Source of the DNA: Megaustenia siamemsis
Lineage: Eukaryota; Mollusca; Gastropoda; Stylommatophora; Ariophantidae
Assembly: GCA_032433765.1 (NCBI GenBank)
Contig: JAVIAB010000160.1
Coordinates: 16,321,400-16,385,399 of the forward strand
Reading direction: 5' to 3'
DNA: 64,000 nt
How positions within the stretch are numbered: the first letter of the stretch is position 1; each line of letters begins with the position of its first letter. Both the position numbers and the translations under genes were made by a program. The notes under the pieces are model-generated. The model saw only the letters and a program-made list of their open reading frames with translations. It did no database searches and was not told the DNA's origin. Shown one piece after another: positions 1-11,130 of this stretch.

Positions 1-184
1 TTCTTTAACACATTTCGATTGTTTTTGTTTTGGTTGTTTCGTTATTAGTTTTGTGTGTGTTTTTTTTTTTTTTGGTTTGTTCCTGCTGAAGGCCTATTGG
101 GCCGAAACGTCGTTTTGTCTGTGTCGTCCACTTATCACGTAAAGCTTCTTACATACCATTTTTTTCTATTTTTTTAATTTTTCT
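1..184. other. T-rich lead-in with a GAAACGTCG motif
   Basis: This stretch holds long T tracts (about 57-74 and 159-180) and no coding signal. At 82-112 a short self-complementary segment (GGCC, loop, GGCC) is followed by GAAACGTCG. Similar GCCGAAACGTCG strings are familiar from dispersed repeats of invertebrate genomes, possibly Penelope-like retroelement ends. That link is recollection, not something shown here. Confidence 0.2.
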
Positions 185-548
185 TCATCTTAGCACCAAG
201 TTTGGAGAATTTTACAAATCAAATGTGCGATCCATGTTATATGCTGTAGAAACGTGGAGAGTGAACCATGAGATAGAAAGTCGACTAAGAGGATTTGAAG
301 GTTGCTGTCTTAAGACGATTCTAAACATCCATTGGGATCAATACATTATGAATAAAGAGTCGTCATATGGTCAGACAATAACAACGTCAATCAAGAAGTG
401 AAAAGAAGATTTCGGGAATGGCTAGACGATGGTCTACGAATAGAACGTACTAGACATCCGTATCTTGCATGAACATGGACAGCACCTGGGAAACGAAGAA
501 GAGGTAAACAATTGGGGACATGACAACGAACTATAGCTCGTTTGAAAT
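185..548 (+). pseudogene. Non-LTR retrotransposon ORF2 C-terminal fragment, left half (family E)
   Basis: Translation with several frame changes gives the post-catalytic tail typical of endonuclease-reverse-transcriptase polyproteins: a YAVETWRV block (the usual LYGxExW region), a degenerate GCCLKTIL block, then RTRHPYLA and an APGKRRRGKQLGT block that matches the usual GKRxRGRPxxTW region. Internal stops and shifts make it a relic; no catalytic RT core is present. It stops at about 548 where a DNA transposon is inserted, and the same ORF resumes at about 2617. It lies on the same strand as that downstream piece. Function in life would have been retrotransposition by target-primed reverse transcription. 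Confidence 0.6.
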
Positions 549-550
549 CA

Positions 551-600
551 CGTGCCCAACTTCAAAACGCTATTGCTCAGAAACCGTTTGTTAAATACTG
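551..600 (+). repeat. Left terminal inverted repeat of the Tc1-like transposon
   Basis: The outermost 12 bases match the inverted right end exactly; identity then falls to roughly two thirds by eye. The partner lies at about 2565-2614. Confidence 0.6.
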
Positions 601-983
601 TTGAAATTTTCCAAATGTTATTAGAATGCAAAAGACCCTTTAAATGTATATTTAACAAATATCTTGCAGCTGCAGTTTTCTTAAAGCGGCGAATTTCTTT
701 GATGTTTGTCAAAATTGTAAATTGTGAACCCCTAAATAATAGAAATTGCCGTAGTTGCTGGTCTATGATTAATTTTCACTAGGTAAAGGCGTGGCCGTAA
801 TGGGGAAATAACTGAATAAGGAAAAACACCAGGAGAATTATTGTCTTCTCAGTTCGAGGACGGACGATAATATCAAGGTATACCTGTATGTCCAATTTTC
901 ATAGTTGTGTGGTCCTGAAAAGGACCGTTTGTTGAACTAATTTAAGGTAATATAGGGGCCAACATTGTGGGGGCTATATACTT

Positions 984-2315
984 TCATTCTGAATCAGACG
1001 AGTCTAAAAGATTAATAACTGTTTGGGGATGAACATTCCACAAACCATCATTTTTCCAATATTCCTCTTCCTGTTTTAAGACGTGGTCTTCACATTTAGC
1101 CCAATAATCTTTGTCTATATTTAATAAAGCGAGATTAGCAAGAGTCTTTACATCGCATATTTTGAATGTTGTATTTTCATCTGCCACTTGACCTTTTAAT
1201 TTTGCCCAGATTAGTTCTATTGGATTTAAATGAGCATGGTAAGGTGGCAGCCTCAAACTTATATGACCGTGCTCTTGGATAATCTTATCTATTTGAAAAA
1301 TCTTTGTCCTTTGTTTTTGCTTTACTAGAGATAGTAATTCAGGTTTTAAGTACATGTTATTAAATTGTATGTGCTCCTTCGTGAGTCATATCTTAATAGC
1401 ATCTTTTGTACTGGATGGCGTCGGGACTTTATCTTCAAGTGCAACAATGTTGTGGTACGCTGCATTGTCCATTATTAGGCAAGATGGTCGATCTAGTGAT
1501 GGGAGAACAGAATTTTCAATCCAATGTCTAAATATGTGACCATTCATCTCAGAGTGATAATCCCGATTGTCTATGGATTTTGAAAGAAAAATGAGCTCTG
1601 CATTCTGTATTAGTCCATGTTGTCGACTACCTGCATGAGCAATTATCAAGCGCTGTCCTTTGCTGCTAGGTATTAATCTCTTAATCTTTCCATCTGATGA
1701 CTGCCATTCCCTTTGGTTAGTGTGGTGAGCATTGATCCATGTTTCATCCAAGTACACAATATCATAACCTTGCTTGCGCACCTCTTTTACTTCACGTAAG
1801 TACTTGCTTCTCATGACTACTATATGTGGCTTCTCACAGATGATGTTTCGTCCATTGGAATACTTTCTGAATGTAAAGCCTGCAGCTCTCACATTCCTCC
1901 ATAATGTAGACTTTGATATTTCAATACTGTTCTTTTTCAGCGAAATTTTTAATTTTCTTATTGTAACAATTTCATTCATACCCAACATTTTGCGAATTTC
2001 ACTTCTAATAAGTTCACTGTCGAAATTATCCAACATTTTTGCTTTTCCTTGTGATTTTGTATATTTTGAACATTGACGGTCACGTGCTTGAATCCAGCGA
2101 TTAAATGACCGTTTAGATAAATCCAAAATGTGTCTTGTCCTATTCTCAGGGTTTTCTAAAGAATGAAATAATCTTCCTCGTTTAGCCTCTTTGCAAAAAT
2201 AGTCATACATTTTTATTGCGATGTTTTGTAAAGTGCAGAATTTCATTTTAAGACTCATGATAAATGTTAACGTTCCACGTCTACACCTATGAATGAACGG
2301 AAATTGAACACACAA
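984..2315 (-). pseudogene. DDE transposase (IS630/Tc1-like) with one in-frame TGA
   Basis: The frame runs for about 443 codons and is broken only by a TGA at 1386-1388; both sides are in the same frame. The N-terminal third is basic and helix-rich, as in the DNA-binding half of Tc1-like transposases (…SKSTLWRNVRAAGF… ). The catalytic triad is visible: D in VYLDETWIN, D in LIMDNAAYHN, and E in HLNPIELIW after the stop. About 83 codons separate the second D and the E, far longer than the 34 of Tc1 and close to the spacing of the DD82E 'Sailor' group (from memory). The enzyme would excise and reinsert the element by cut-and-paste. The TGA between the second D and the E removes the glutamate, so the protein as read is inactive unless the stop is a sequencing error or is read through. 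Confidence 0.8.
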
Positions 2316-2564
2316 TTTCTCAAGTGTCTAATTGTGTCAAAAAAACCACGGGGAAAGCGTGTAAATACGTCAATTCTACCGTGTATGGATTTGTACTCGC
2401 TATTTTTTAGTTTAAAATACTGTAAACATTAAGTTTTGACTACATCAATGGGTCGTTATAAATTTATAAAAATCAAAAAAGCAACAATAATAACCAAATT
2501 TTTTTTTATGAAACTAATTCCCTGTTGGGTTCTAATCATTATAACTTTACATGCAAATTTGTAA

Positions 2565-2614
2565 TATCTTACAACAAGCGGTTAAAAAGCTATCGATTTT
2601 AAAAGTTGGGCACG
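2565..2614 (-). repeat. Right terminal inverted repeat of the Tc1-like transposon
   Basis: Inverse partner of the repeat at 551-600. The exact core is aagttgggcacg at 2603-2614. Confidence 0.6.
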
Positions 2615-2616
2615 AG

Positions 2617-2745
2617 TTATGAAACAAGCTAGACACAATGAAATGTATCATGCTGAGAGGTCCTGGGAGACAAGTGTCCATGCTTGCTGCAGACCGGTTG
2701 GGTGGAGATCTCTTGTGGATGCCTTATGCTCCAGAATGGATTGCG
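2617..2745 (+). pseudogene. Non-LTR retrotransposon ORF2 C-terminus, right half (family E)
   Basis: Resumes the relic interrupted at 548. Around 2686-2730 the frames read LAADRLG and then WRSLVDALCS, the recognisable last residues of many endonuclease-RT polyproteins (AADRxxWRxLVxALC). A one-base shift separates the two blocks. The second block is also the first unit of the satellite that follows: the bases coding WRSLVDALC recur, slightly changed, every 43 bp for 2 kb. Confidence 0.6.
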
Positions 2746-4668
2746 CGGAGATCTCTTGTGGGTGCCCTATGCTCCAAAATGGATTATGTGGAGATCTCTT
2801 GTGGGTGCCCTATGCTACAGAATGGATTGTGTGGAGATCTCTTGTGGGTGCCCTATGCTCCAGAATGGATTGCGTGGAGATCTCTTGTGGGGGCCCTATG
2901 CTCCAGAATGGATTGTGTGGAGATCTCTTGTGGGTGCCCTATGCTCCAGAATGGATTAGATGATCTCTTGTGGGTGCCCTATACTCCAGAATGGATTGCG
3001 TGGAGATCTCTTGTGGGTGCCCTATGCTCCAGAATGGATTGTGTGGAGATCTCTTGTGGGTGCCCTATGCTCCAGAATGGATTGTGTGGAGATCTCTTGT
3101 GGGTGCCCTATGCTCCAGAATGGATTAGATGATCTCTTGTGGGTGCCCTATACTCCAGAATGGATTGCGTGGAGATCTCTTGTGGGTGTTCTATGCTCAA
3201 GAATGGATTGCGTGGAGATCTCTTGTGGGTGCCTTATGCTTCAGAATGGATTGCGTGGAGATCTGTTGTGGGAGTCCTATGCTTCAGAATGGATTGGGCG
3301 GAGATCTCTTGTGGGTGTCCTATGCGCCAGATTGGATTGCGTGGAGATCTCGTGTGGGTGCCCTATGCTCCAGAATTGATTTGGTGATCTCTTGTGGGTG
3401 CCCTATGCTCAAGAATGGATTGCATGGAGATCTCGTGTGGGTGACCTATGCTTCAGAATGGATTGCGTGAAGATCTCTTGTGGGTGTCCTATGCTCAAGA
3501 ATGGATTGCGTGGAGATCTCTTGTGGGTGTCCTATGCTTCAGAATGTATTGCGTGAAGATCTCTTGTGGGTGTCCTATGCTCAAGAATGGATTGCGTGGA
3601 GATCTCTTGTTGGTGCCCTATGCTCTAGAATGGATTGCGTGGAGATCTCTTGTGGGTGTTCTATGCTCTAGAATGGATTGGATGGAGATCTCTTGTGGGT
3701 GCCCTATGCTTCAGAATGGATTGCGTGGAGATCTCCTGTGGGTGTCCTATGCTCAAGAATGGATTGCGTGGAGATCTCTTGTGGGAGTCCTATGCTTCAG
3801 AATGGATTGGGCGGAGATCTCGTGTAGGTGCCCTATGCTCCAGAATTGATTTGGTGATCTCGTGTGGGTGCCCTATGCTCAAGAATGGATTGCGTGGTGA
3901 TCTCTTGTGGGTGTCCAATGCTCAAGAATGGATTGCGTGGAGATCTCTTGTGGGTGCCCAATGCTCAAGCATGGATTGCGTGGAGATCTCTTGTGGGTGC
4001 CCTATGCTCAGGAATGGATTGCGTGGAGATCTCTTGCGGGTGTTCTATGCTCTAGAATGGATTGGATGGAGATCTCTTGTGGGTGCCCTGTGCTTCAGAA
4101 TGGATTGCGTGGAGATCTCCTGTGGGTGTCCTATGCTCCAGAATGGATTGCGTGGAGATCTCTTGTGGGTGTCCTATGCTCCAGAATGGATTGCGTGGAG
4201 ATCTCTTGTGGGTGTTCTATGCTCAAGAATGGATTGCGTGGAGATCTCTTGTGGGTGTTCTATGCTCCAGAATGGATTGCGTGGAGATCTCTTGTGAGTG
4301 TCCTATGCTCCAGAATGGATTAGATGGAGATCTCTTGTGGGTGTTCTATGCTCTAGAATGGATTGGGTGGAGATCTCTTGTGAGTGTCCTATGCTCCAGA
4401 ATGGATTAGATGGAGATCTCTTGTGGGCGTTCTATGCTCCAGAATGGATTGCGTGGAGATCTCTTGTGGGTGTCCTATGCTCCAGAATGGATTTTGCGTG
4501 GAGATCTCTTGTGGGTGTCCTATGCTCCAGAATGGATTTTGCGTGGAGATCTCTTATGGGTGTTCTGTGTTCCAGAATGAATTTGGTGGAGATCTCTTGT
4601 GGGTGTTCTATGCTCCAGAATGAATTTGGCGGAGATCTCTTGTGGGTGCCCCATGCTCCGGCCTGAGT
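2704..4668 (+). repeat. 43-bp BglII-type satellite derived from a retrotransposon end
   Basis: About 46 head-to-tail copies of a 43-bp unit starting ggagatctcttgtggg and continuing with ccctatgctccagaatggat. Starts at 2704, 2747 and 2790 fix the period. Almost every unit keeps the palindrome AGATCT. Variation is concentrated in the middle (ctcca, ctcaa, cttca, ctcta) and in occasional length variants, such as the shortened junctions near 2955 and 3130. Because 43 is not a multiple of three, all three forward frames read similar short peptides (WRSLVGALCS, EISCGCPMLQ, GDLLWVPYAP); these are not genes. The first unit is continuous with the coding end of the upstream non-LTR relic. Confidence 0.95.
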
Positions 4669-4734
4669 TCAGAGGATTAAGAAGATGCGTGTAAAAGACA
4701 AATAACTGTATTGTAACTGAAATATATCATCATC

Positions 4735-5205
4735 GTCTTCATTTACATTACCTGCTGGCGTAAGTGATCATGTCTCCCCATAACTTTCGATCTCGACAGT
4801 TATTTATAATTTATTTTCTAGATCTTCTGCCAAGCCATTCTCTTAAGCTGTCTGGTAGCTCTTTTCTTTGATTCCCACTATCTCTTCGCGTTCCCCTATT
4901 TTCCCAGTTGTCACAATATACTCCAACAGTTCCCTTCTCATTACATGGCCAAAAAAAGATGATTGTTTCTTCCTAATATTGGAAATTAGCACTCAATATG
5001 CTTTGGCCTCTTTCAGAACGTTTTCATTACTCTTCTGAGCTGCCCATGGTATTCTCAACATTCTTCTGTAAAACCACATTTCTACAGACTCCAGTGATTT
5101 TCTTGTCTGTTGTCCTATTATCCATGATTCACATCCATATGTTAAGACTGGCTATATATAACATTTAAACACTACTTTTCTTGTGTATATATCACATACC
5201 AAAAT
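4735..5205 (-). pseudogene. Family A non-LTR retrotransposon, 3' fragment (copy A1)
   Basis: On the minus strand this reads the same C-terminal region as the better copy at 7370-8765: a block for …ESWIIGQQTRKSLESVEMWFYRRML…, then EVKAKxELISNIRKK-like and LREWLGRRS-like blocks with shifts, ending in a (TGATGA)-type tail near 4725. It is 5'-truncated at about 5205, the usual outcome of target-primed reverse transcription. The 67-bp satellite starts immediately beyond the truncation. Confidence 0.65.
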
Positions 5206-5225
5206 CGTATTTTCTTTCATGTACA

Positions 5226-6843
5226 CTATAATCACAACCACCTATAGTTTACTATCTTACTATATTAAAACCACATCCAATTATAGCTTTGACTATAATC
5301 ACAACCATCTATAGTTTACTATCTTACTATATTAAAACCACATCCAATTATAGCTTTGACTATAATCACAACCACCTATAGGTTACTATCTTACTATATT
5401 AAAACCACATCCAATTATAGCTTTGACTATAATCACAACCACCTATAGGTTACTATCTTACTATATTAAAACCACATCCAATTATAGCTTTGGCTATAAT
5501 CACACCCACCTATAGGTTACTATCTTACTATATTAAAACCACATCCAATTATAGCTTTGACTATAATCACAACCACCTATAGGTTACTATCTTACTATAT
5601 TAAAACCACATACAATTATAGCTTTGACTATAATCACAACCACCTATAGGTTACTATCTTACTATATTAAAACCACATACAATTATAGCTTTGACTATAA
5701 TCACAACCACCTATAGGTTACTATCTTACTATATTAAAACCACATACAATTATAGCTTTGACTACAATCACAACCACCTATAGGTTACTATCTTACTATA
5801 TTAAAACCACATACAATTATAGTTTTGACTATAATCACAACCACCTATAGGATACTATCTTACTATATTAAAACCACATACAGTTATAGCTTTGACTATA
5901 ATCACAACCACCTATAGGTTACTATCTTACTATATTAAAACCATATCCAATTATAGCTTTGACTATAATCACAACCACCTATAGTTTACTATCTTACTAT
6001 ATTAAAACCACATACAATTATAGCTTTGACTATAATCACAAACACCTATAGTTTACTATCTTACTATATTAAAACCACATACAATTATAGCTTTGACTAT
6101 AATCACAACCACCTATAATTTACTATCTTACTATATTAAAACCACATACAATTATAGCTTTGACTATAATCACAACCACCTATAGTTTACTATCTTACTA
6201 TATTAAAACCACATACAATTATAGCTTTGACTATAATCACAAACACCTATAGTTTACTATCTTACTATATTAAAACCACATACAATTATAGCTTTGACTA
6301 TAATCACCACCACCTATAATTTACTATCTTACTATATTAAAACCACATACAATTATAGCTTTGACTATAATCACAACCACCTATAGTTTACTATCTTACT
6401 ATATTAAAACCACATACAATTATAGCTTTGACTATAATCATAACCATCTATAGTTTACTATCTTACTATATTAAAACCATATACAATTATAGCTTTGACT
6501 ATAATCACAACCACCTATAGTTTACTATCTTACTATATTAAAACCACATACAGTTATAGCTTTGACTATAATCATAACCATCTATAGTTTACTATCTTAC
6601 TATATTAAAACCACATACAGTTATAGCTTTGACTATAATCATAACCATCTATAGTTTACTATCTTACTATATTAAAACCACATACAGTTATAGCTTTGAC
6701 TATAATCATAACCATCTATAGTTTACTATCTTACTATATTAAAACCACATACAGTTATAGCTTTGACTATAATCATAACCATCTATAGTTTACTATCTTA
6801 CTATATTAAAACCACATACAGTTATAGCTTTGACTATAATCAG
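5226..6843 (+). repeat. 67-bp AT-rich satellite
   Basis: About 24 tandem copies of a 67-bp unit running gactataatcacaaccacc, then tataggttactatcttac, then tatattaaaaccacatac and aattatagctttg. Starts at 5291 and 5358 fix the period. Subtypes are spatially ordered: cacatcc units at the left, cacatacaa in the middle and cacatacag with ataaccatc at the right, as expected from local unequal exchange. No coding potential. Confidence 0.95.
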
Positions 6844-6849
6844 ACTAAA

Positions 6850-7362
6850 ATAACATTTCAGAAAATGAAAAACGTCATGTGCAACATCGTTATGTTAATA
6901 GAAGTGAGAGAGAGAGAGTTCTTCGGTGCTACATAGAGCCAATTCTGACCTATGGAAGCAAATCATGGACAGTAGACAAATATATAAAATAAAAAAAAAC
7001 AATTAGAGGCCACAGAGATAGGATTTCTCATTTATAAAATGATTAGAGTTCCCTGGACAGCTGCAGGAACCAACAAGAAAATTCTCATGAAAGAGGTCTA
7101 CACAAAAAGGAGCTTATAAGAAACATCAGAAAGAAATAATCGACATTTTCTGCACATTATGAGAGGAAAAAAGTTGGAATAATTGGCTACAACGGAAAAA
7201 ATACAGGGAAAAAGAAAGTGTGGACGACAAAAAGATAAAAAAATGTTGGATACCGTGATGCTGAACACGGAAAACAGTCAACAACAGAATTGATATAACA
7301 CAATGTGGATAGGGAATTGTGCAAGGACATGATCGCCCATGCCAGCCGACATGACACATGAC
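6850..7362 (+). pseudogene. Family A non-LTR retrotransposon, 3' fragment (copy A2)
   Basis: Plus-strand relic of the same family. Blocks readable across shifts are EPILTYGSKSWTVDK, RVPWTAAGTNKK (usual form VPWTAKKSNEDV), RGKKLE and a short region corresponding to LWRDMI. A (GA)n run occurs at 6904-6919. Its 3' end meets the 3' end of the opposite-strand copy A3 at about 7362-7372, so the two lie tail to tail. Confidence 0.6.
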
Positions 7363-7369
7363 GATGATC

Positions 7370-8765
7370 AAGTACCGGGCCTGGTGGCGTAGGTGATCAT
7401 GTCTCTCCACAATTTTCGATCTCGGCAGTTATTTATCATTTCTGTTGTTGACCTTCTGCCAAGCCATTCTCTTAAGCTGTCTGTTATTTTTTCTCTTTGC
7501 TTCCCTCTATCTCTTCGTCCCTCAATTTTCCCAGTTGTTACAATATATTCCAGTTTTTCTCTTCTCATTACATGGCCAAAAAATGATGATTATTTCTTCC
7601 TAATATTGGAAATTAGCTCTCTTTTTGCTTTGACCTCTCTCAGAACATCTTCATTACTCTTCTTAGCTGTCCATGGTACTCTCAACATTCTTCTGTAAAA
7701 CCACATTTCTACAGACTCCAGTGATTTTCTTGTCTGTTGTCCTATTGTCCATGATTCGCATCCATATGTTAAGACTGGCTCTAAGTAATATTTAAGAACT
7801 CTTTTACTTGTTTCTATTGTCAAAAATGGATTGCATAGTATCTTCCTCATTTTTTGGAAAGCTGCTTTTGCCTGAGCCATTCTGCATCTCACCTCTTTTG
7901 TACATCTTCCGTCTGAGGTTAATAAAGTTCCCAAATATTTAAATTCATTAACCTGTTTTAATAGTGTTCCACTTGTCTTTATTTTGCACGGAGGTGATGT
8001 CTTTTTCTTTGTTGTTACCATTACCTCTGTCTTTTTGCTATTAAGGCTGAGTCCTTTATTTTTGCTTTCTTTCACTATAATGTCCAATATTTCTTGTAAC
8101 TCATTTTCACTCTTAGCGATTAAGATTGTATCATCAGCATACCTTAGATTATTTATATTATGACCTCCAATTGTTATTCCAGGCATGCTCCTTATGGATC
8201 TTAAAACAATTTCACTATAAATATTAAACAAATCTGGAGACAGCACACAACCTTGTCTAACACCCTGTTTTATTTGTTGAAACATCCCCAATAGGTTTCC
8301 AGTTCTTATGGCCGCTGTTTGTTGCCAATACATGTTCTTTATTATTCTTAGATCTTTGCTATCTACGTTTATGCTTTCTAAAATGTTGATTATTTTTGGT
8401 GCTTTACTTTGTCAAATGCCTTGGTGTAATCTATGAAACATAGGTATAGATCTGTTATCACCTCTATGGCTCTTTCTACTAAAGATCGTTTGATATAATG
8501 ACATTGCTTGTTCCTTTATCTCTAACAAAACCACACTGTTCATCGCTAATTTCTGGACTGATTTTGTTTCGCACTCTTCGCATGATGATTCTTAGTAATA
8601 TCTTAGTCATATGACTCATAAGGCTTATTGTGCGATGATCATCGCATTCAATCGCAGCCGATTTCTATGGTAGGACTATGAATATTGATTTGAGCATGTC
8701 GTCTGGTATATATCCGCTGTTGTAGATATCATTCAATATTATATATTCATTATATAATATATATG
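7370..8765 (-). pseudogene. Family A non-LTR retrotransposon, RT core to 3' end (copy A3)
   Basis: The best family A copy. Minus-strand frames give, in order: DDHRTISLMSHMTK (about 8640-8600), an EQCGFV block, then in 7590-8333 the RT signature GVRQGCVLSPDLFNIY and the catalytic NLRYADDTILIA. These are followed by LEPVLTYGCESWTIGQQ, YRRMLRVPWTAKKSNEDV and, in 7368-7568, REWLGRRSTTEMINN and DRKLWRDMITYATRPGT. At least three frame breaks occur. The endonuclease half is missing, so the copy is 5'-truncated. The role in life was to copy element RNA into the chromosome at a nicked target. Family assignment among RTE/CR1/I-like clades cannot be fixed from this fragment. Confidence 0.8.
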
Positions 8766-8776
8766 ATAATATATAT

Positions 8777-8810
8777 AGGACCTCTCTCTCTCTCTCTCTC
8801 TCTCTCTCTG
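8777..8810 (+). repeat. (CT)n microsatellite
   Basis: An uninterrupted CT dinucleotide run, preceded by a (TA)-rich stretch at 8741-8775. Confidence 0.9.
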
Positions 8811-9149
8811 CGTTTAGGACTCAATCAGAGTAAGGATTCCAGACTCTCATATGAAGTCAGCTGTCAGGCTAAGTGTGTTGATCGCCCCCACAGACAGAAC
8901 ATCACAATTAGAGTCTGTCAGATCCACTCTGACTGAACACCCGTTAATACGTTGCACTGTGTTCTGCGCCAGTGGCCCAGTGCATCCGATTTCAGCCAGC
9001 AATTTTATTCGGGTTTGCTTTCCCTAGCCTTTGGTTGTCCCCAATCTTCCTGCAAGGCAGCAGATGATCTTTTCTGTAGGGGGATTCTGCCCTTAGATGG
9101 TAGGCCCTCCCAGGTTTACGAGCACCATCTGCCCGAGTCACTAGAGGTG
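8811..9149. other. Unassigned GC-richer stretch
   Basis: Markedly less AT-rich than its neighbours and free of tandem repeats. A 76-codon forward frame starts at 8952, but it has no recognisable motif and ends in low-complexity sequence. It may be a piece of a dispersed repeat that has no second copy in this window. Confidence 0.3.
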
Positions 9150-9405
9150 ACTAACACAGACACACAAAGATGTGAGATGTGACTAACACAGACATACACA
9201 CACAAAGATGTGAGATGTGACTAACACAGACATGCCATGTGACTAATGCAGACATGCACACAGCGATACGAGGCATGACTAACACTGACACACATCAAGA
9301 TATATAACACATGACTAACATAAACATGCACATAAAGATATGAGATATAACTGACATTGACATGCACACACAAAGATATGACACATGCCTAACATAGACA
9401 TGATA

Positions 9406-9446
<41 letters not shown>
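9150..9446 (+). repeat. Imperfect tgactaacacagacat repeats followed by (TA)n
   Basis: Degenerate ~30-40-bp units built from tgactaacacagacat, acacaca and aaagatgtgagatg run to about 9405. A pure (TA)n tract of about 40 bp follows at 9405-9446. Frames across it read Tyr-Ile repeats and are not genes. Confidence 0.8.
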
Positions 9447-9448
<2 letters not shown>

Positions 9449-9449
9449 C

Positions 9450-10184
9450 GATAATATATATATGATGATGATAATGATACCACATGACTGGTGCACAGAC
9501 CAAGCTGCGCACACAACAAAACAATGACTGCACAGAACTGCACAATCACGCAGGAAAACATTTGACATTACATTAGAAAGAATTCCATTGGCTGCTTCAC
9601 ACGATCAAGAAAGTATGTTACCAAATTCTCGTCTCACTGTAACACGGAAGTTAGCATGTGAAATTACTTGAGCGATAGGGGCACCGAAATATCACGAAGG
9701 GCATGGCTCAAATGTTTTAGCCAGACCTGGTAGACATGCACACGGACTTCCAGGAATTATGAAAGCATTGGCTCTTTCTTTCAAATGTCATGAATGGACT
9801 AAAATATTTGAGTGAGTACATTCAGTTTGTGATAGCTTTATCCTCATATTTCCCCGTTCTAAAGATTTCTATTTTAGCAGAAGATAGTTATACTTACAAC
9901 ATGCAAGGGTTTTCAAATTGATGTGATTCGGAGAATGCAATTGCTCACTTTAACTCTCTGTATCCGTCATATGACCATCATTACTATACTCTGGCAACCT
10001 CCACTATAATTTATATTTTTATATGTTTAGAATTGGAGTCATCAACGATGGCCTAACATCATCAAGTGCTACGACGATCATCATTTTCGGGAGGACGCGA
10101 ACTTCCATGGTATATGGTGGATAGGCGGCAGGAACCATTGAGGGCTATGTCTGAAAAGTGTTCCTTGTTGCAGTTTCCTCATAT
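9450..10184. other. No recognisable feature
   Basis: Apart from an ATG-type run at 9459-9477, I see no tandem repeat, mobile-element signature or convincing frame here. Confidence 0.4.
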
Positions 10185-10560
10185 TCCAAGTCCGGCTTGT
10201 TGCAGGAACTACTGAGTTAAGTGCTCTGTGCACACCGTGAGCTGTGTGTCTCATCCGCTTTTATCCTGTTTAGATATCCCGCTTGTTTACGATGAATGAT
10301 GATATCGTATGATAGGGAACAGTTGGCTGTGGTCACTTTCTGCGCGGTTTCGCCTTATGTCTTTTGGCGTGTGCTGAGACTGCTACGATGGGGACTACAG
10401 TTACCTTTCTTTGTTTGGGAGATGTGTTAGTAATTCGGATGATTCCACTGGCACGGGCGGTTGAGCAATTATGGATTTTAATTCGTTTGCAGTGATACCG
10501 AGGCCTTCCACAACCAATAACCAATAATTTATATTTCTTTTTTATAGCAAAGAAAGATAT
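10185..10560 (-). repeat. Dispersed repeat of unknown class, copy 1
   Basis: The reverse complement of this segment matches 38040-38392 over about 350 bp, at roughly 80-85% by eye. Shared landmarks are ggaaggccycggtatca, ttgctcaaccg, cccaaacaaagaaaggta, cagccaactgttccct and agagcacttaactcagta. A minus-strand frame (10333-10566) and the plus-strand frame of the other copy encode aligned peptides sharing KRIKIHNCSTA and SPKQRKV. I recognise no domain. The class (SINE, MITE or protein-coding relic) is undecided. Confidence 0.6.
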
Positions 10561-10611
10561 CAACACAATGCATGCTTTTTAAGTACATGCGTGGGGACCA
10601 CATTGTACTGT

Positions 10612-11130
10612 CATAAATCTAGTTCATTACTGTGAATGAAGATAGAACTATAATAGATTAATGAAATAGTAGAAATCTAGTTAATTACTGTGAATGAAGA
10701 TAGAACTGTAATGGATTAATGAAATAGTAGAAATCTAGTTAATTACTGTGAATGAAGATAGAACTATAATGGATTAATGAAATAGTAGAAATTTAGGATA
10801 TTAATGTGAATGAAGACAGAACTATAATGGATTAATGAAATAGTAGAAATCTAGTTAATTACTGTGAATGAAGATAGAACTATAATGGATTAATGAAATA
10901 GTAGAAATCTAGTTAATTACTGTGAATGAAGATAGAACTATAATGGATTAATGACATAGTAGAAATCTTGTTAATTACTGTGAATGAAGATAGAACTATA
11001 ATTTATTAATGAAATAGTAGAAATCTAATTAATTACTGTGAATGAAGATAGAACTATAATGGATTAATGAAATAGTAGAAATATAGTTAATTACTGTGAA
11101 TGAAGATAGAACTACGATTGACTAATGAAG
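10612..11130 (+). repeat. 58-bp minisatellite
   Basis: About nine tandem copies of a 58-bp unit made of tctagttaattactgtg, aatgaagatagaactataat and ggattaatgaaatagtagaa. Successive starts at 10621, 10679 and 10737 fix the period. Copies differ by single substitutions. Confidence 0.95.

Larger units (their letters stand above)
549..2616 (-). mobile_element. IS630/Tc1-mariner superfamily DNA transposon, DD82E-like
   Basis: A ~2.07-kb unit is bounded by degenerate terminal inverted repeats: cgtgcccaactt at 551-562 is repeated in inverse orientation at 2603-2614, with weaker complementarity for another ~35 bp inward (…accgtttgtt… against …accgcttgtt…). It contains one transposase reading frame on the minus strand, with noncoding ~400 bp and ~290 bp flanks. 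The expected TA duplication is not preserved, so exact ends are uncertain by a few bases. It sits inside a non-LTR retrotransposon relic and splits its C-terminal coding region, so it arrived after that element. Confidence 0.7.

Noticed and set aside
552..782. A 76-codon forward frame
   Set aside because: It begins in the terminal repeat of the Tc1-like transposon and crosses noncoding element DNA.
2619..4666. Overlapping Cys/Trp-rich repeat proteins
   Set aside because: They arise from the 43-bp satellite, whose period is not a multiple of three, so every frame shows the same peptides in turn.
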